Shown: positions 22,850 to 33,715 of the stretch, piece after piece | How positions within the stretch are numbered: position 1 is the stretch's first letter | Layout of the letters: each line of letters begins with the position of its first letter | Notes under the pieces: generated by a model | The model's database searches: none | What the model was told of the DNA's origin: nothing | The model's input: the letters and a program-made list of their open reading frames with translations, nothing else | Source: Ceratorhiza oryzae-sativae | Lineage: Eukaryota; Basidiomycota; Agaricomycetes; Cantharellales; Ceratobasidiaceae | Assembly (NCBI GenBank): GCA_030998015.1 | Contig: JARWMV010000241.1 | Coordinates: forward strand, 744,001 to 808,000 | Direction: 5' to 3' | DNA: 64,000 nt | Position numbers and translations under genes: made by a program

Positions 22850-24226
22850 ATGCCTCACGCGACACCCTCGGGCGACAAGCCGATTATCGCAGTCTGTGGA
22901 GCCACCGGTGAGCCTAACAGGCGTTGGCACATCTCAGTCGTTGATCATGATTTACCCCAGGGTTCCAAGGCGGCAGCGTAATCAAACACATCCTCCGCGA
23001 CGGCAGATTCGCGGTCCGTGGCCTCACCCGGAACTTGAACTCGGCACACGCCAGGGGTCAGTCTTTGCTCAACATAGGGGATGCTAGTGGCTAACCGTTC
23101 ATCAGAACTGGCTCAGCGGGGCATCCAGATGGTCAAGGCCGACTTTGATGATGTGCAGTCGTTGATTCAAGCGTTTGAAGGTGCGTTGTTGCTTCGGCCG
23201 CCGACTAATCGTTGCTCACTCTCCCCAAGGATGTTACGGCGTTTACAGGGTCACCGATTTCTTCGACGCCTTTGACAGGGAGGCTCAGCAGGGGATAAAT
23301 ATTGTTGATGCAGCAAAAGCAGCCAATATCAAGCACCTGGTATTTTCGTAAGTACCATTTCATCATTAGCTGTATCGCCATGTTCACGTATCGTCTTTAT
23401 AGGGCTGGCGATGATCTCCCCTATGATCTCCCGTATGTCAAACACAAGTACGTCCTCTGTTCAGTAAACATCATATCATCCTCATCTCGATTGTGCAGAG
23501 CTGCTACTGTAGCTTATATGAAGAAAGTTGGAGTACCTCATACTCTACTATACTTGGTGTGGTACTTCTCGAACGTGTTCCTCCTCGAGACGATAAAACG
23601 AGATCCAATGAGCGGAGGCTGGATATCCAGATTCCCCCTGCCCGCTGACATCCCAATACCGAGTGTATCACCGAGGGACATCGGAGCATACGTGAGTTAT
23701 TTTGGAACTGATTTCGTATATCATTGAACCTTAACTTGCGTGTGAGCAGGTGTTGGCTGCTTTTGCCAATCCCTCGGAATGGCTAGGCAAGGCTATGCGG
23801 CCCTGCAACGAGTTTGTAACACCGCGTCAATTTGCTGAGGTATACGCCGAGGTCACCGGGTACGTCTGGGATCGTCCCCCCCCCCCCCGTTGCTTTCTGG
23901 TCTGACCTCGATCCACATAGATCACCCGTTCGGATTGTAGAGACGACGCGAGAGGAGGTTTTTGCCCAGCAGTTACAGCCGTTTCCCGAACTGTGGGTGC
24001 AGCTTGTTCTAGTTCCCGTCAAAAGTGCTAACAGCTCTGTATCACTAGTTACCGATGGTTCTTGGATATGCACGAAGGGAAGCTTCCGACGTTCTCGGTC
24101 GAATTGGCTACTCGACTGTGTCCCGACAAACAAAACTGGCGCGAGTTCGTAACAGAGCACATGGCAATCCCAATGGAACAACCCATGGTTATCCAGTGCT
24201 TTGTCGCAAAAGAGCTAGCCGTATGA
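22850..24226 (+). CDS. NmrA-like NAD(P)-binding (atypical SDR) protein
   Basis: Rossmann-fold protein of the NmrA/HSCARG family, which senses NAD(P) and modulates transcription or acts as a reductase. Exon 1 is MPHATPSGDKPIIAVCGATG and the next begins FQGGSVIKHILRDG, so the GxxGxxG dinucleotide motif is split by an intron. It continues GLTRNLNSAHAR-ELAQRGIQMVKADFDD, then GVYRVTDFFDAF, AAKAANIKHLVFS, VAYMKKVGVPHTLLY, IPIPSVSPRDIGAY, FVTPRQFAEVYAEVTG, and an end of MEQPMVIQCFVAKELAV. Eight or so exons, all joinable in frame. One intron has a 13-C run (23876-23888). About 300 residues, usual for the family. The YxxxK of classical SDRs is absent, as is normal in this family. Partner or substrate unknown. 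Confidence 0.82.
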
Positions 24227-24917
24227 TAAACTTATCATCTCGCTTGGGTGCAGCCGATTTGTTTCAACGGTTGCCCTCCACATGGCTCTATCAGTTCCCA
24301 CCCACACGTTCGTTACCTGTCCTAACCTCCGCTTTCGTTCACCTCGTTATCTACGGGACACACTCTTTTCAGCCATAAACACAACAGCATGTATGATTAG
24401 TTTCACGTTTCCTTGTCTCCAATGTGTTCGGGCGTTCATTGGCGATTGTATAGTTTTACCTTAGGTTTCTTACTTGTTTTCTGTTTTGTTACCCCCCCAA
24501 ACAGTAAATGCCCAGTTACATGTCTTGCTCAATTCAATAAATGTTACCCTTGATATTCTTCGTGCTAAATCCTCAAGAAGCGTTGAACAACACTACTTCG
24601 CCAAGATAGGCGTGCAGGGGCGCGGGCACATAATCCTGTGTTCCAAAACAGAGTTTCAGAGCTCCGTCTCCTTGTGAAGCCTTTACCATACTTGGACTAT
24701 TAATGGCTTGTGGAATACCAGCGATTAAATTCCGCAGCTTATGAAAAATGATCGGACTGGATCATTGAAGGGGTCGGCGAGGGAATCGCTCGGCTGAACT
24801 CGCAATTGCCGGAGCCGGCATTCACACCCCAATTAAGCACCGAAAAGAAATTGGATTGCTTTACTAGCATTTTACAAACATGGCAGTGATTAATTTGTTC
24901 CGACAAAGTCGACGCGT
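24227..24917. other. Intergenic between convergent genes
   Basis: About 690 bp between the 3' ends of the NmrA-like gene (+) and the aspartic protease (-). AT-rich with no supported gene; it should hold both polyadenylation regions. Confidence 0.6.
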
Positions 24918-26426
24918 CTAGACAGGGGTGGCGAATCCGACACGAGAATTAGCCTCGTCAAAGACAGTGTACACGTTCTTCATGAAGGTGTCACCAACGA
25001 TCCAGGCATTGTCGGGAACGCCGCTCGTGCCAACGATCGCACCAACACAAGTCGTGCCGCTGCTGTCGGTGGAACCCACTGTATTGCACGGTACCGGTCA
25101 GTTCAACTATTTTGATTGTGGGACCGTGACCGACTTACAGTTGATGTCGTTGGTCGAAACGGGGAATTTGCGGCCGCCGAAAGTAAAGAAGACGCTCGGT
25201 GGGCTAGAGCAGGGGAAGGTGTAGTAACCCGAGGCTCCGCAGACAGAGGTACTGCAGGCCTTGCCGCCAATCTTGGACCAGAACGACGAAACGCTCGATG
25301 TGGGACCAACGACAAGAGTGGTGCCCGAGTCAATGATCATGCCACCAGTGTAGGCAGTAGTGCTACCAGCACCAGCCGAACCACTGGTGAGCCAATAGGT
25401 CTGGGAGGTGAGGGAGGCATATGTGATAGCGCCAGTGTATTTGGAGCTATCGACGCCCCCGAGGTAGAGCTCAGAGCCGGAGGCTGCAAGGCGGAAACCA
25501 AAGGCCGGCGAGGAAATCTTGCCCTGAGAGTACAGGTTCTCGATAAAGGTTGGGGCACCAATCGACGAGATTGAGGAGAAAGCAAGGCCCATGATGCCGT
25601 CGCTCGGGTCAGAGGAGAACGAGGAGGACTCGGAAGTCACCGGCGAGAAATATTGGCTGTTCGCATATTAGATTCGCCCGGGTTAGGTAAATATGGTTAA
25701 ACATACCCCGCAGCGCTCAGACCAGCAACAGTGACAGTGTCACTATAGATTGGACCAGAGGCGGTCGATCCGTCACCATACTGAATGCTAAAGGTCCCGC
25801 TCTTCTTGGAGCCAGTGGACGACGAACTGGACTTGTACTTGTTGTGCGTCGAGCAGCCCGAGGTCGTACAGCTGGAGGACGGAATCCAGAGGTCTGCTGA
25901 GCCACTGTTCGTCAAATATTAGTCGTTGTCAGTCTTAGACTCGAAGTCGTGGCTCACGTGTCAAAGTCGATCAAGAACGACTGGGAGGGGTGCCAATGCC
26001 AATAGTGCCAGCCCATACTATGCATACGTTAGAAAATGACACTCGCAACTACAATCAAACACTCACGTTCATCTTGGTTCTCGTCAATCAAGGACTCCTT
26101 TTGGCGCTTGGCAAGTTGGTCGAGCGACTTGACACCAGAGAAGAGGTCCTTGCCGCTTTTAGCCTTGTAAGCAGCATTACCGTGTGCATATTTGCTAGAG
26201 GACAGCCACGTTAGTCAATGTCCAGCCCGTAGAGAATCTGTACATACACCTGAGCACGGGCAACCTGGCGAGCAAGAGCCGAGGGAACAATGACACCGCC
26301 CTTGGAGAGGGGGGCAGCACGCTTGTGCAGGGGGATGGTGATCGTCTTGGGCTCGGGGGCAGGGGCAGGGGCCGCAACAACGGAGCCGGCGATAGCAAGG
26401 GTAGCAAGCGCGATGGAGGCAATCAT
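24918..26426 (-). CDS. Secreted aspartic peptidase, pepsin family A1 (frame break near 25995)
   Basis: Preproprotein with signal peptide MIASIALATLAIAGSVVAAP. A propeptide follows (TITIPLHKRAAPLSKGG, then an exon with KYAHGNAAYKAKSGKDLF). The first catalytic motif DTGSADLW is split by an intron after DFD. The flap region is YGDGSTASGPIYSDTV. The second catalytic motif is IIDSGTTLVVGP, and the typical GDTFMKNVYTVFD ends in SRVGFATPV. About 410 residues. The long exon around 25107-25640 carries GIMGLAFSSISSIGAPTF. Oddity: just before DFDTGS the frame is off by one base, in a C run that reads IGTPPS-stop where the family has IGTPPQSFLIDFDTGS. This probably reflects a lost C in the homopolymer. 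Likely an extracellular acid protease for nutrition or host interaction. Confidence 0.87.
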
Positions 26427-28094
26427 TTTTGCAACAGGCGAGTCAAATCGAACCAGAGAGCACAGTGGAAACTGATGGTCGTTGGAGCGTCTCTGCTCCT
26501 CTCATTTATGCTATGGCCTCCTGGTCGCATCCCTTGCCCACTGTCTTGCCCACTGTCCTCTGTAAGCCATGTAGCGCATGGTTGTCTCGACAAGGCATAT
26601 ACTATCGAAGCCTCCGGCTGTAGAATCGAAGTCGTATGACGCGCAATTTGCCCATGAGAATTGACTTGGATTTGCATTCCGCTCCGCGAGACGTGTGGCC
26701 TAAGTTTAAAAATAGGCGGACTGTGTTGGGTAATCGATAAGCAGCCATACGGAGTCCCGCGTAGAAGCTTGTAGTTTCGGCCGTTGAGCCTTGGAAGCAC
26801 GCTCAATCAAGCTGTAAATGGAGGGATAAGTGTCGTTGTATTGATCTCCTGGAGTTGCGATCACGGAGACAGCCGTGACAGGATTTGTGTGAAATAGATC
26901 CGCCTTGAAAGGTATAGAGACTACAACTCACTATAGACAAACCGAGGACGGGTATATCAACCGTGCCAACCCGGACCAATTCCTCGTTCCGCCTAGAGAC
27001 TAGCGTTTCTGTCTCACCCACAATCGATGACAGTAGCCATGTGGTAGCACTGACGCTTAGCACGGCGCCGTTCTCTATTTTTACAACCAGAGGGTTGTCG
27101 AGGTTATCAACTCAGTTATTTGAGAGGTGCAAGCCGTGTGTCGAGTTCGCGTGACGTGAGGAGAGAACTCTCCCGATGGCAGCAGAGGGAAGAAGAGAAG
27201 TCGAGCGCATGGTTAATCTTGAGTTCTTGGCCGCGTTGGGAAATTTATTTATAGAGCTCCACGAACAGTCTAGCCGCTATCGTTCCACATAGGATAGATG
27301 AGATTCGGCTCTGTCTTTGGTCAGCTTCAGCAATGTGGTGGAACAGCACAGCCTGTCGGTTGGTGTTTGGCGCAGATAACCAATCGAGATAAGGGGAGAT
27401 AAGATAACTGCGACCCATCTAACCTAAGAAGGTCAAGTTGACATGAATATATACACTTTGCTCGACTTTGGCAGTTCATGTCAATGTGATATTATCTCCA
27501 TTGCGACCACGCGGCACATTGTTTACTATTAGACTAGTTGAACTATCTGTATAGATATTTCTGTCGATTGGCTTGTATATTCGCACAACTAATTCGCATT
27601 GAGGATAGTGAAGTCACGGTGGTTCGACACCCAAGGCTTTCCGTATATTGCCACGTCTCTGTTTTTCGGAGCAGGTGCGCGGGCTCATTTAAAGGCCACC
27701 TATACGCAATTTAGTCCGCTTCTTTTCAGGCAAAACTTGGACAGGTGGTGTGGAGCTCGGCATGATCCACTTTTTCCTGTGGAGCCTTGGTACCGATAGG
27801 GGTTTTGCGCATCACGTTTGGGTGGGTTTTTATAGCTGAACCTTATTTCGCGTCGCTCCCAAAAACACGGGAAGCTTCTGTCGCACGAAACACGCCAGCG
27901 CACCTTGAATTGTTGCAATGTTCTAATTTTAACACAGTTGTCATGCTCGCAGCCCTCTCAATTCACTCGAATCTAATTGAAATATCATAATACTACACTT
28001 TAAACGTAATAATAGTTACAGCTACCGAAGAGGACGATATTGACAAAATTGCGAAGGTCTATGGTATGCGCAGATTCAATCATGTCTGGGTCAT
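26427..28094. other. Intergenic, 1.7 kb, no gene seen
   Basis: Short frames only, none with recognisable domains or consistent splicing. It includes the protease promoter and the region downstream of cystathionine gamma-lyase. AT-rich around 27400-27600. Confidence 0.5.
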
Positions 28095-29693
28095 CTAGCA
28101 AGCCAACGGCTCGAGCTTGTCAAGCTTCAACGACGCAGTAAGTGGAGCAGCTGGGATCGCATCAGAAGGCGTCGCAGGAATGCTGCCCTCTGGGGTATCG
28201 TTTACGCTCCTGCTCGACTCGGGAGTGTCGATAGCGAGCAAAGGAGGGAATATCGCGCCAGGAACAGCAATTCGGAGAGCCTGTTCGATGTCCGCAATCA
28301 AATCTTCGGCGTCCTCGACGCCCACACTCAACCTAATGAGATTAGACGTGATGCCGAGGGCTGCACGCTCGGCTTCGGGAATGGAGCCGTGTGTCATGCT
28401 CGCAGGGACTTCACCCAAACTCTCGACTCCACCCAAGCTCTCGGCGAGAGTAAAGTACTGGCTGTTGACCAAGAACTTTTCAGCCTCGTCCAGTCCGCCA
28501 GCAATCCTAAAACTGATCATCCCGCCAAACGGCACACCAGCGGCAGTCTCCTTGTCAGACAACCCGGCGATAAACTTCTTTGCGTGTGGAGCTAGCTGTT
28601 GGAGAGCAAGATCGTGACGCGGATGCGATGCCAGGCCCGGATACGTCACACTCTGCACCGCCGACTCGGGACCGGCGATCGACTCGAGGTATCGAGCAAT
28701 CTTGAGTGCGTTGCGGCCGTGGGCTTGCATGCGCAGATGGAGCGTCTTGGCGCCTCGGTGAGCAAGCCAGCAGTCGTGTGGGCTCGGCACAGCGCCGGTG
28801 GCGTTTTGGAGGAAACGGGTGCGTTCAGCGAATGCGGCGGCGCGGGGGTGTGTCGATGCCGATGGAACGATAAGAGCACCCATGACGACATCCGAGTGTC
28901 CGTTTACATATTTGGTGAGGCTGTGGACGACGGCATCGGCTCCGAGGAGGAGTGGGGAGGCGTAGAAGGGACATGAAAGTGTTATCCACGAGCACGAGTG
29001 GATTGGATGGATGCGAACGAGCTAGGCGAACGACCCTGCGGATGTCGATCAGGCGAAGGGTTGGATTGGTCGGCGACTCGATCCAGATGAGCTGTGGGGA
29101 TAAAGTTAATACGGAGCGACATGCCATCGCCGGAAATGTGCAGACCTTGGTGTTATCGCGGAACGACGCGGCTATCTCCTCATCCGAGGCGTTTTCCAGA
29201 TCCACAAAGGTTGTCTCCAGCCCCTGGTTCTCTTTCGCAACGCGGGTCATGTATCTGCACCATCCAATCAGTATTTATTGACGTAAAGATGAGATCGACA
29301 CCTACCGGAAAGTGCCACCATAAACGTCGTTCACGCTGACAACATGAGCGTTGGGTCCCAGTGCTGGAGCACTGTGGCGGTAGTGGCCGATCCTGAGGCG
29401 AAGGCAACTGCATCGCCTCCACCACCCTCGATCGAGGCTAGCAATCGCTCGAGTTGGTCGCGGTTTGGGTTACCAGAGCGAGAGTACTCGTAGCCCTAAA
29501 GCAGAGCAAGGTTTAGTTTCAGTCGAGCATGATATATGCTGCTCGTGCCCACCTTGTGCTTTCCGACACCATCCTGCTTGTAAGTGGTGCTCAGAGAGAT
29601 GGGAGCGATGACAGCTCCAGTTTCTGCGTTAGCTTCAGCGCCGACGTGGATGGCTCGTGTGCCAAAACCAGTGTGCGAGTTGTATGTGGCCAT
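28095..29693 (-). CDS. CYS3: Cystathionine gamma-lyase / Cys-Met metabolism PLP enzyme (frame break near 28965)
   Basis: Trans-sulfuration enzyme that cleaves cystathionine to cysteine; fold type I PLP family. Exons: MATYNSHTGFGTRAIHVGAE, TGAVIAPISLSTTYKQDGVG, YEYSRSGNPNRDQLERLLAS, AVAFASGSATTATVLQ, GLETTFVDLEN, LIWIESPTNPTLRLIDI, LVLVDNTFMS, then VVHSLTKYVNGHSDVVMG, where the Lys of SLTKY binds PLP, and GGMISFRIAGG, HGSIPEAER, LIRLSVGVEDAEDLIADI. It ends with a roughly 55-residue Pro/Ser/Ala extension not usual in the family. The frame breaks after DNTFMS in a C run: family alignment suggests two C missing. Cystathionine gamma-synthase is an alternative call, but the length and the VDNTFMS..GADAVVHS block favour the lyase. 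A TATA-like box lies upstream. Confidence 0.87.
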
Positions 29694-29757
29694 TGCAGAG
29701 AAGAAAATCGGTTGAAGTGGGGGGGAAGTGTGGGGGATGATTCGAGCCAGCTCACAC

Positions 29758-29766
29758 ATTATATAG
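29758..29766 (-). promoter_or_regulatory. TATA-like box of cystathionine gamma-lyase
   Basis: Coding strand reads CTATATAAT, about 66 bp upstream of the ATG at 29693. Sequence-only assignment. Confidence 0.45.
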
Positions 29767-30585
29767 CCACGGAGGAGTGTGAGCCAAGGCGAAATTATTC
29801 ATCGCCTGAATTGTGTTACTCATCGCAAAATGGTACCATGATGACGTGCTCGGGACCCTGAATTCCGAATTGGAAATTAGACTCAATGATCCCCCGCTGC
29901 TTCGTCATCCTCTCCCGCCGGGCTTGGTCATCGCGGCGACCCAAAGTCCGCGAATGCGTCACCCCACCTCTCAATATGTTTATTAATAAATAAAAATGGG
30001 CAGGATATCATAGGCTGGGGGATGGGTGAATGCTCGGCGTAGGTTCCCTGCGCCTCCCCGAGGTTTCCACAAGGGCACCTTCTATCTCTGGACACCCATG
30101 ACAGCTGATCGCCGTGCATCTCTCTTGTCTTGTGACGCCAACGTGAAGATTCACCAGCGCACATACTTAAAAGATCAAACTTCTTTCCCCACACGTGGGG
30201 TAAGAAAATAATTTGCCTCATGTTTACGTATATATGGCCTGTTGGTGGAGGCAGCGAGGCGCATGCAAACGACGAGATAATAGTTCGATATGGGTACATG
30301 CGTTGGGAGGAATGTACACTGGGCTAGTATGTCTCATCAAGATAAAATATAAATTAATAGCCGTGGCCAGCATCTCACACTTCGGGTTGCGCATATAGGC
30401 TCCGGATGTTGTGGGTAGGCCCAACACTCAGATGCAGGTAGAGTAGTACTCTGGTACAGAACACCAATTGTGACGTTTTCTTCATAGCGATAAGAGAGAG
30501 CCACCTTGTTGTAACCATGCCATTTCACACCCTCGGGACACTGGCTGCCCTCTCAATGAGCCGATTTGGTGTTAGGGAGGACAGC
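29767..30585. other. Intergenic, no gene seen
   Basis: About 820 bp upstream of the cystathionine gamma-lyase promoter. Short frames only. Confidence 0.5.
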
Positions 30586-31215
30586 CTACACGCCCAGTCC
30601 GCAAGGGCTGGTCTGGAACGGTACAGCAGGGGAGGCTGTGATAGGCTTCGCAGCAGCGGGGTCAGCCTTGGTGATCGTGGGGTCAGCCGCGCGAGTGGAA
30701 GCAATTGGGGCTGAGGCAGATCCAGAGCCGCTCATTGTAAAGTCTACACAAGACTCATATAACATACACGGTTAGTCATTGGTCTGCCTTGCCTGGATCG
30801 TGACAGCTACCCACAGGTTTGATAAATCGAGCAGCGCATCCCAGAAAGAACTAGAGCACGAAGCCCCCACCTTTGGACCCCTGCTTCCAAGGTCTGCCTG
30901 GAACGTCACTTCAAAGTTAGTCCGACCAACTTGGACGGATCCCGAGTTGCTCGCAAGCACATCAAACGACTTGAGTGTAGACCCGATTACCGTGTTCGTC
31001 GCAGTGTCGACGATCTACCCGTTTGCAACGCCCGTGTGGGGCGCACGAGTGTCAAAGGCCGGTGGTAGGACTTGGCTTGGGATGAAAGTCTGGATATCCG
31101 CAGCGTTGACATCTGCAAACTGTTGGCGGGGATTTCGGGTTTAGTCAGAAGCAGATGAATGTGAAAGGCAAATAAATGCGCACCGGTGCTGAGAAAGAGT
31201 GGTTCCATGTAGGCG
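30586..31215 (-). CDS. Possible small uncharacterised gene
   Basis: Not recognised. On the minus strand a plausible coding pattern runs FADVNAADIQTFIPSQVLPP, then VIGSTLKSFDVLASNSGSVQ and VGRTNFEVTFQADLGSRGPK. After a candidate intron it continues FTMSGSGSASAPIASTRAAD and ends QTSPCGLGV at 30586. The alternating hydrophobic pattern is beta-rich, and the C-terminus is Ala/Pro/Ser-rich. One in-frame stop (near 31014) and an unresolved junction mean that it is partial, mis-spliced by me, or decayed. Included because the composition looks coding and unlike the flanking DNA. Confidence 0.3.
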
Positions 31216-31631
31216 CGATGTTACAGAGGATAGTGAGGGTCGAGAGGATTATCCTGAGGCGGGGAAGAAAGTCGGAGGAGTGGCCGTTGCATAACGCTTC
31301 TGGTTGTTGGCATCCGATCGGTCAGTGAACAAGCCCGGGCGGTGACGCATGACTGTTGCCAGTGCAAGCTGGGAGAAGGATCAACGTGCGTTCGTTGCAT
31401 GCGTGAGTCTGTGATTGGTTTACTAAGTAGAACCAACGCATACTGGAAAAAACGTGCCTAGACTGACTGGTCACTGACCATCCATAATTACCCATAGCAT
31501 TCGCAGATTTAACAAATATCGTCTTGCATAGAGTGAGATATAAGTTAAATTATTCATTGCAGATCATAAATTACTGCCGTTCCGCCATCCGAGTCAGCGA
31601 GGCAGTTAACAATAATGCGAACACGAACTTA
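31216..31631. other. Intergenic, no gene seen
   Basis: About 415 bp between the possible small gene and the 3' end of the second F-box gene. Nothing recognisable. Confidence 0.5.
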
Positions 31632-33175
31632 CTAGGTGAGTTGGCCATTCAAAATCATCTTCACCCTGGCATATTGCCGGATAATCGCGATAATGCACAG
31701 GCGGATCCGCAATGAATTCACATGAGTTATCGTAGGGAGGGTCGCTATATACTTTTCCACTCCAGAAGAGTGCAGAATGTGACGATAGCAGTCAAGGTCC
31801 AAGTTGCAATCGATCAAATGTAGGGTGCGAAGAGATGGGAAAATACTAGCTGCTACAGACCATTCGCTGATAGGGATCAAGTCACAGTGTGCCAACGCAA
31901 GCTCTCGCACATGTAGAAATGCACAATTAGAAATGATTTTCGTCCAGGTGGGGACTGTGGTCAAACCCAACTGCTCCACGAGTAATCTTGAAACGTTTAT
32001 CTTCTTGAATACCATATTATGCAAGCGAGCAGCGTCGTCCATGCTCGTATTGCAATCAAAAGACATGCAAAACGTCGACAGTTGGGGGCCAAGCGTTATA
32101 TATGAGATCAGGAGTAAAAGATTTTCAATCTCAATTCGGCGTAGATCGAGTAGCCGGAGTTCAGGTAATTTGATTGGGTTGGCTAGTGTTATCGTCTCCT
32201 TTTGAAGCCTGCACCCAATGAGCGAAAGCACTTGTAACCTAGGACATGCATTCAGGGCATCCGCTAGCTGAACTGTTGTTGGATTCCAGAATGAATATGG
32301 ATACAGCTTTAACACTGTGAGGCCGTTACAAACTGAGTGGTTCAGCATAATTCGGGCCCCTCGTACGACCAATACTTCGCAATTTGACAATTCAAAATTT
32401 ATGATATTATCATGAAAGTCCGATGGGGGCATGTATATCCGACCACAGAGGCGGAGAGCTCTCAGTGAGGACAACGGGGCGTTTTCAAGCAACCCTAGTA
32501 TAACCCCATGAGCGAAAACCGTGCCAGTGTGGAAAGTAAGAGAGGCAATTCGTTGTGCATGAGGTGCTAGTAGCCTGATTATGTTTCCAGTTGGGTCTTC
32601 TTCTTTCAATATGCTGTAAAAAACGCGAATGTTGATAGTCGACCGCCCAGAGTATCGCAAACAAAATGATGCGTAGTCAATTCGGTTTGTGTCTTTTGTC
32701 TGGCCGACGACCAGTTCAAGTTCAGTCCAAAGTGATGGAGTATTAATTGCAAGCTCCCGTAAGCGCTTGCTAACGGTCAGAATGCGAACGACTGGTGGAG
32801 CGATTCTCGGATCGTAACTGTAGCTGGGTATATTGGTCTTGTAGCTAAGGTATGACAGAATGTGGACGATTACCTCCGATGGGAGCTGATTGAGTGGGAT
32901 GAGCAGAATGGACTCGTTGCGTATGGATGCAAGGGTTGAGCAGCCCGTGCGTAACCGAGAATGAAAGCTCTCAATCGATTTAAGGGCCTTGTCGACATAC
33001 ACAAGGGATTCTTCAAGCCCAGGCCATTCCGAGCAATGGGTTGTCGCAAAGAGGATTCAAATTTCATGCATTCGTCCACAAAGACGTTGATATCGGAAGC
33101 TAGGCGCTCATAAATCGCTTTCCAGCGGCCAAATGCTTGCGAATAGTCGTTCAGGACGTTCAAGCCGGATGGCAT
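31632..33175 (-). CDS. F-box / LRR-like protein (frame break near 33015)
   Basis: Predicted SCF adaptor of the large basidiomycete F-box family. The N-terminal coiled-coil-like segment MPSGLNVLNDYSQAFGRWKA precedes VDKALKSIESFHSRLRTG. The F-box is ILLIPLNQLPSEVIVHILSY followed by ILTVSKRLRELAINTPSLWT. LRR-like units follow: LSSLRALRLCGRIYM, CEVLVVRGARIM, CPRLQVLSLIGCRLQ, LPELRLLDLRRIEIE and FPSLRTLHLIDCNLD. It ends ARVKMILNGQLT. About 515 residues and essentially intronless. The frame joins only if one base is restored near 33015, between NGLGL and EESLVYVDKAL. This could be a consensus indel or real. Unlike the first F-box gene it has no Pro-rich insert. Confidence 0.75.
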
Positions 33176-33715
33176 GCTCGTCTCCTGGATTATTTTAATG
33201 TAATGGGTTAACAGGACACGCGTGGCAGCTCACGGTTGACACATTTTTATCCATTTATAGTCACTAACAGCAGCTTCTGTGATAGTAGGTTGGTACTCGT
33301 GGTTGTGGAGTTTAGGACACAGTTCGGCGCTTACGCCCCACATAGAGTTTAGTTCCTCTCGAATGTAGGTAAAGCACATTTGATTCACGAATAGCGATTA
33401 GAAATCTCCTTGCGCGTTTGTTCCGGCAAATGCAATTCCGAGCCATTTTGGCGCAAAACAAGACAGTTTGGAATGCATTGCCAGAACGTGACATTGTGAC
33501 GTTGTCACACTATCGAGTAGGGTGTTTATAATCGAAAGAGTGCTTACGACTCGAGTGCACACAGACCAAGAGCTCAGTGAGCAACATAGCAGAGCCTGCC
33601 AAATAGCGGCAAGCAAACTTTCAGCATCCGTAGAACCTTCGAATTTTCATTTCAGTGAATCCTAATAAACGCTAAATCTAATACATATTCTCGAAAAGAC
33701 AGCAGCCTGGAAGAT
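33176..33715. other. Intergenic, F-box promoter / arrestin-like 3' end
   Basis: About 540 bp. Only short frames, with nothing recognisable. Confidence 0.6.

Noticed and set aside
28117..28617. Plus-strand frame opposite cystathionine gamma-lyase
   Set aside because: Antisense to a conserved enzyme exon.
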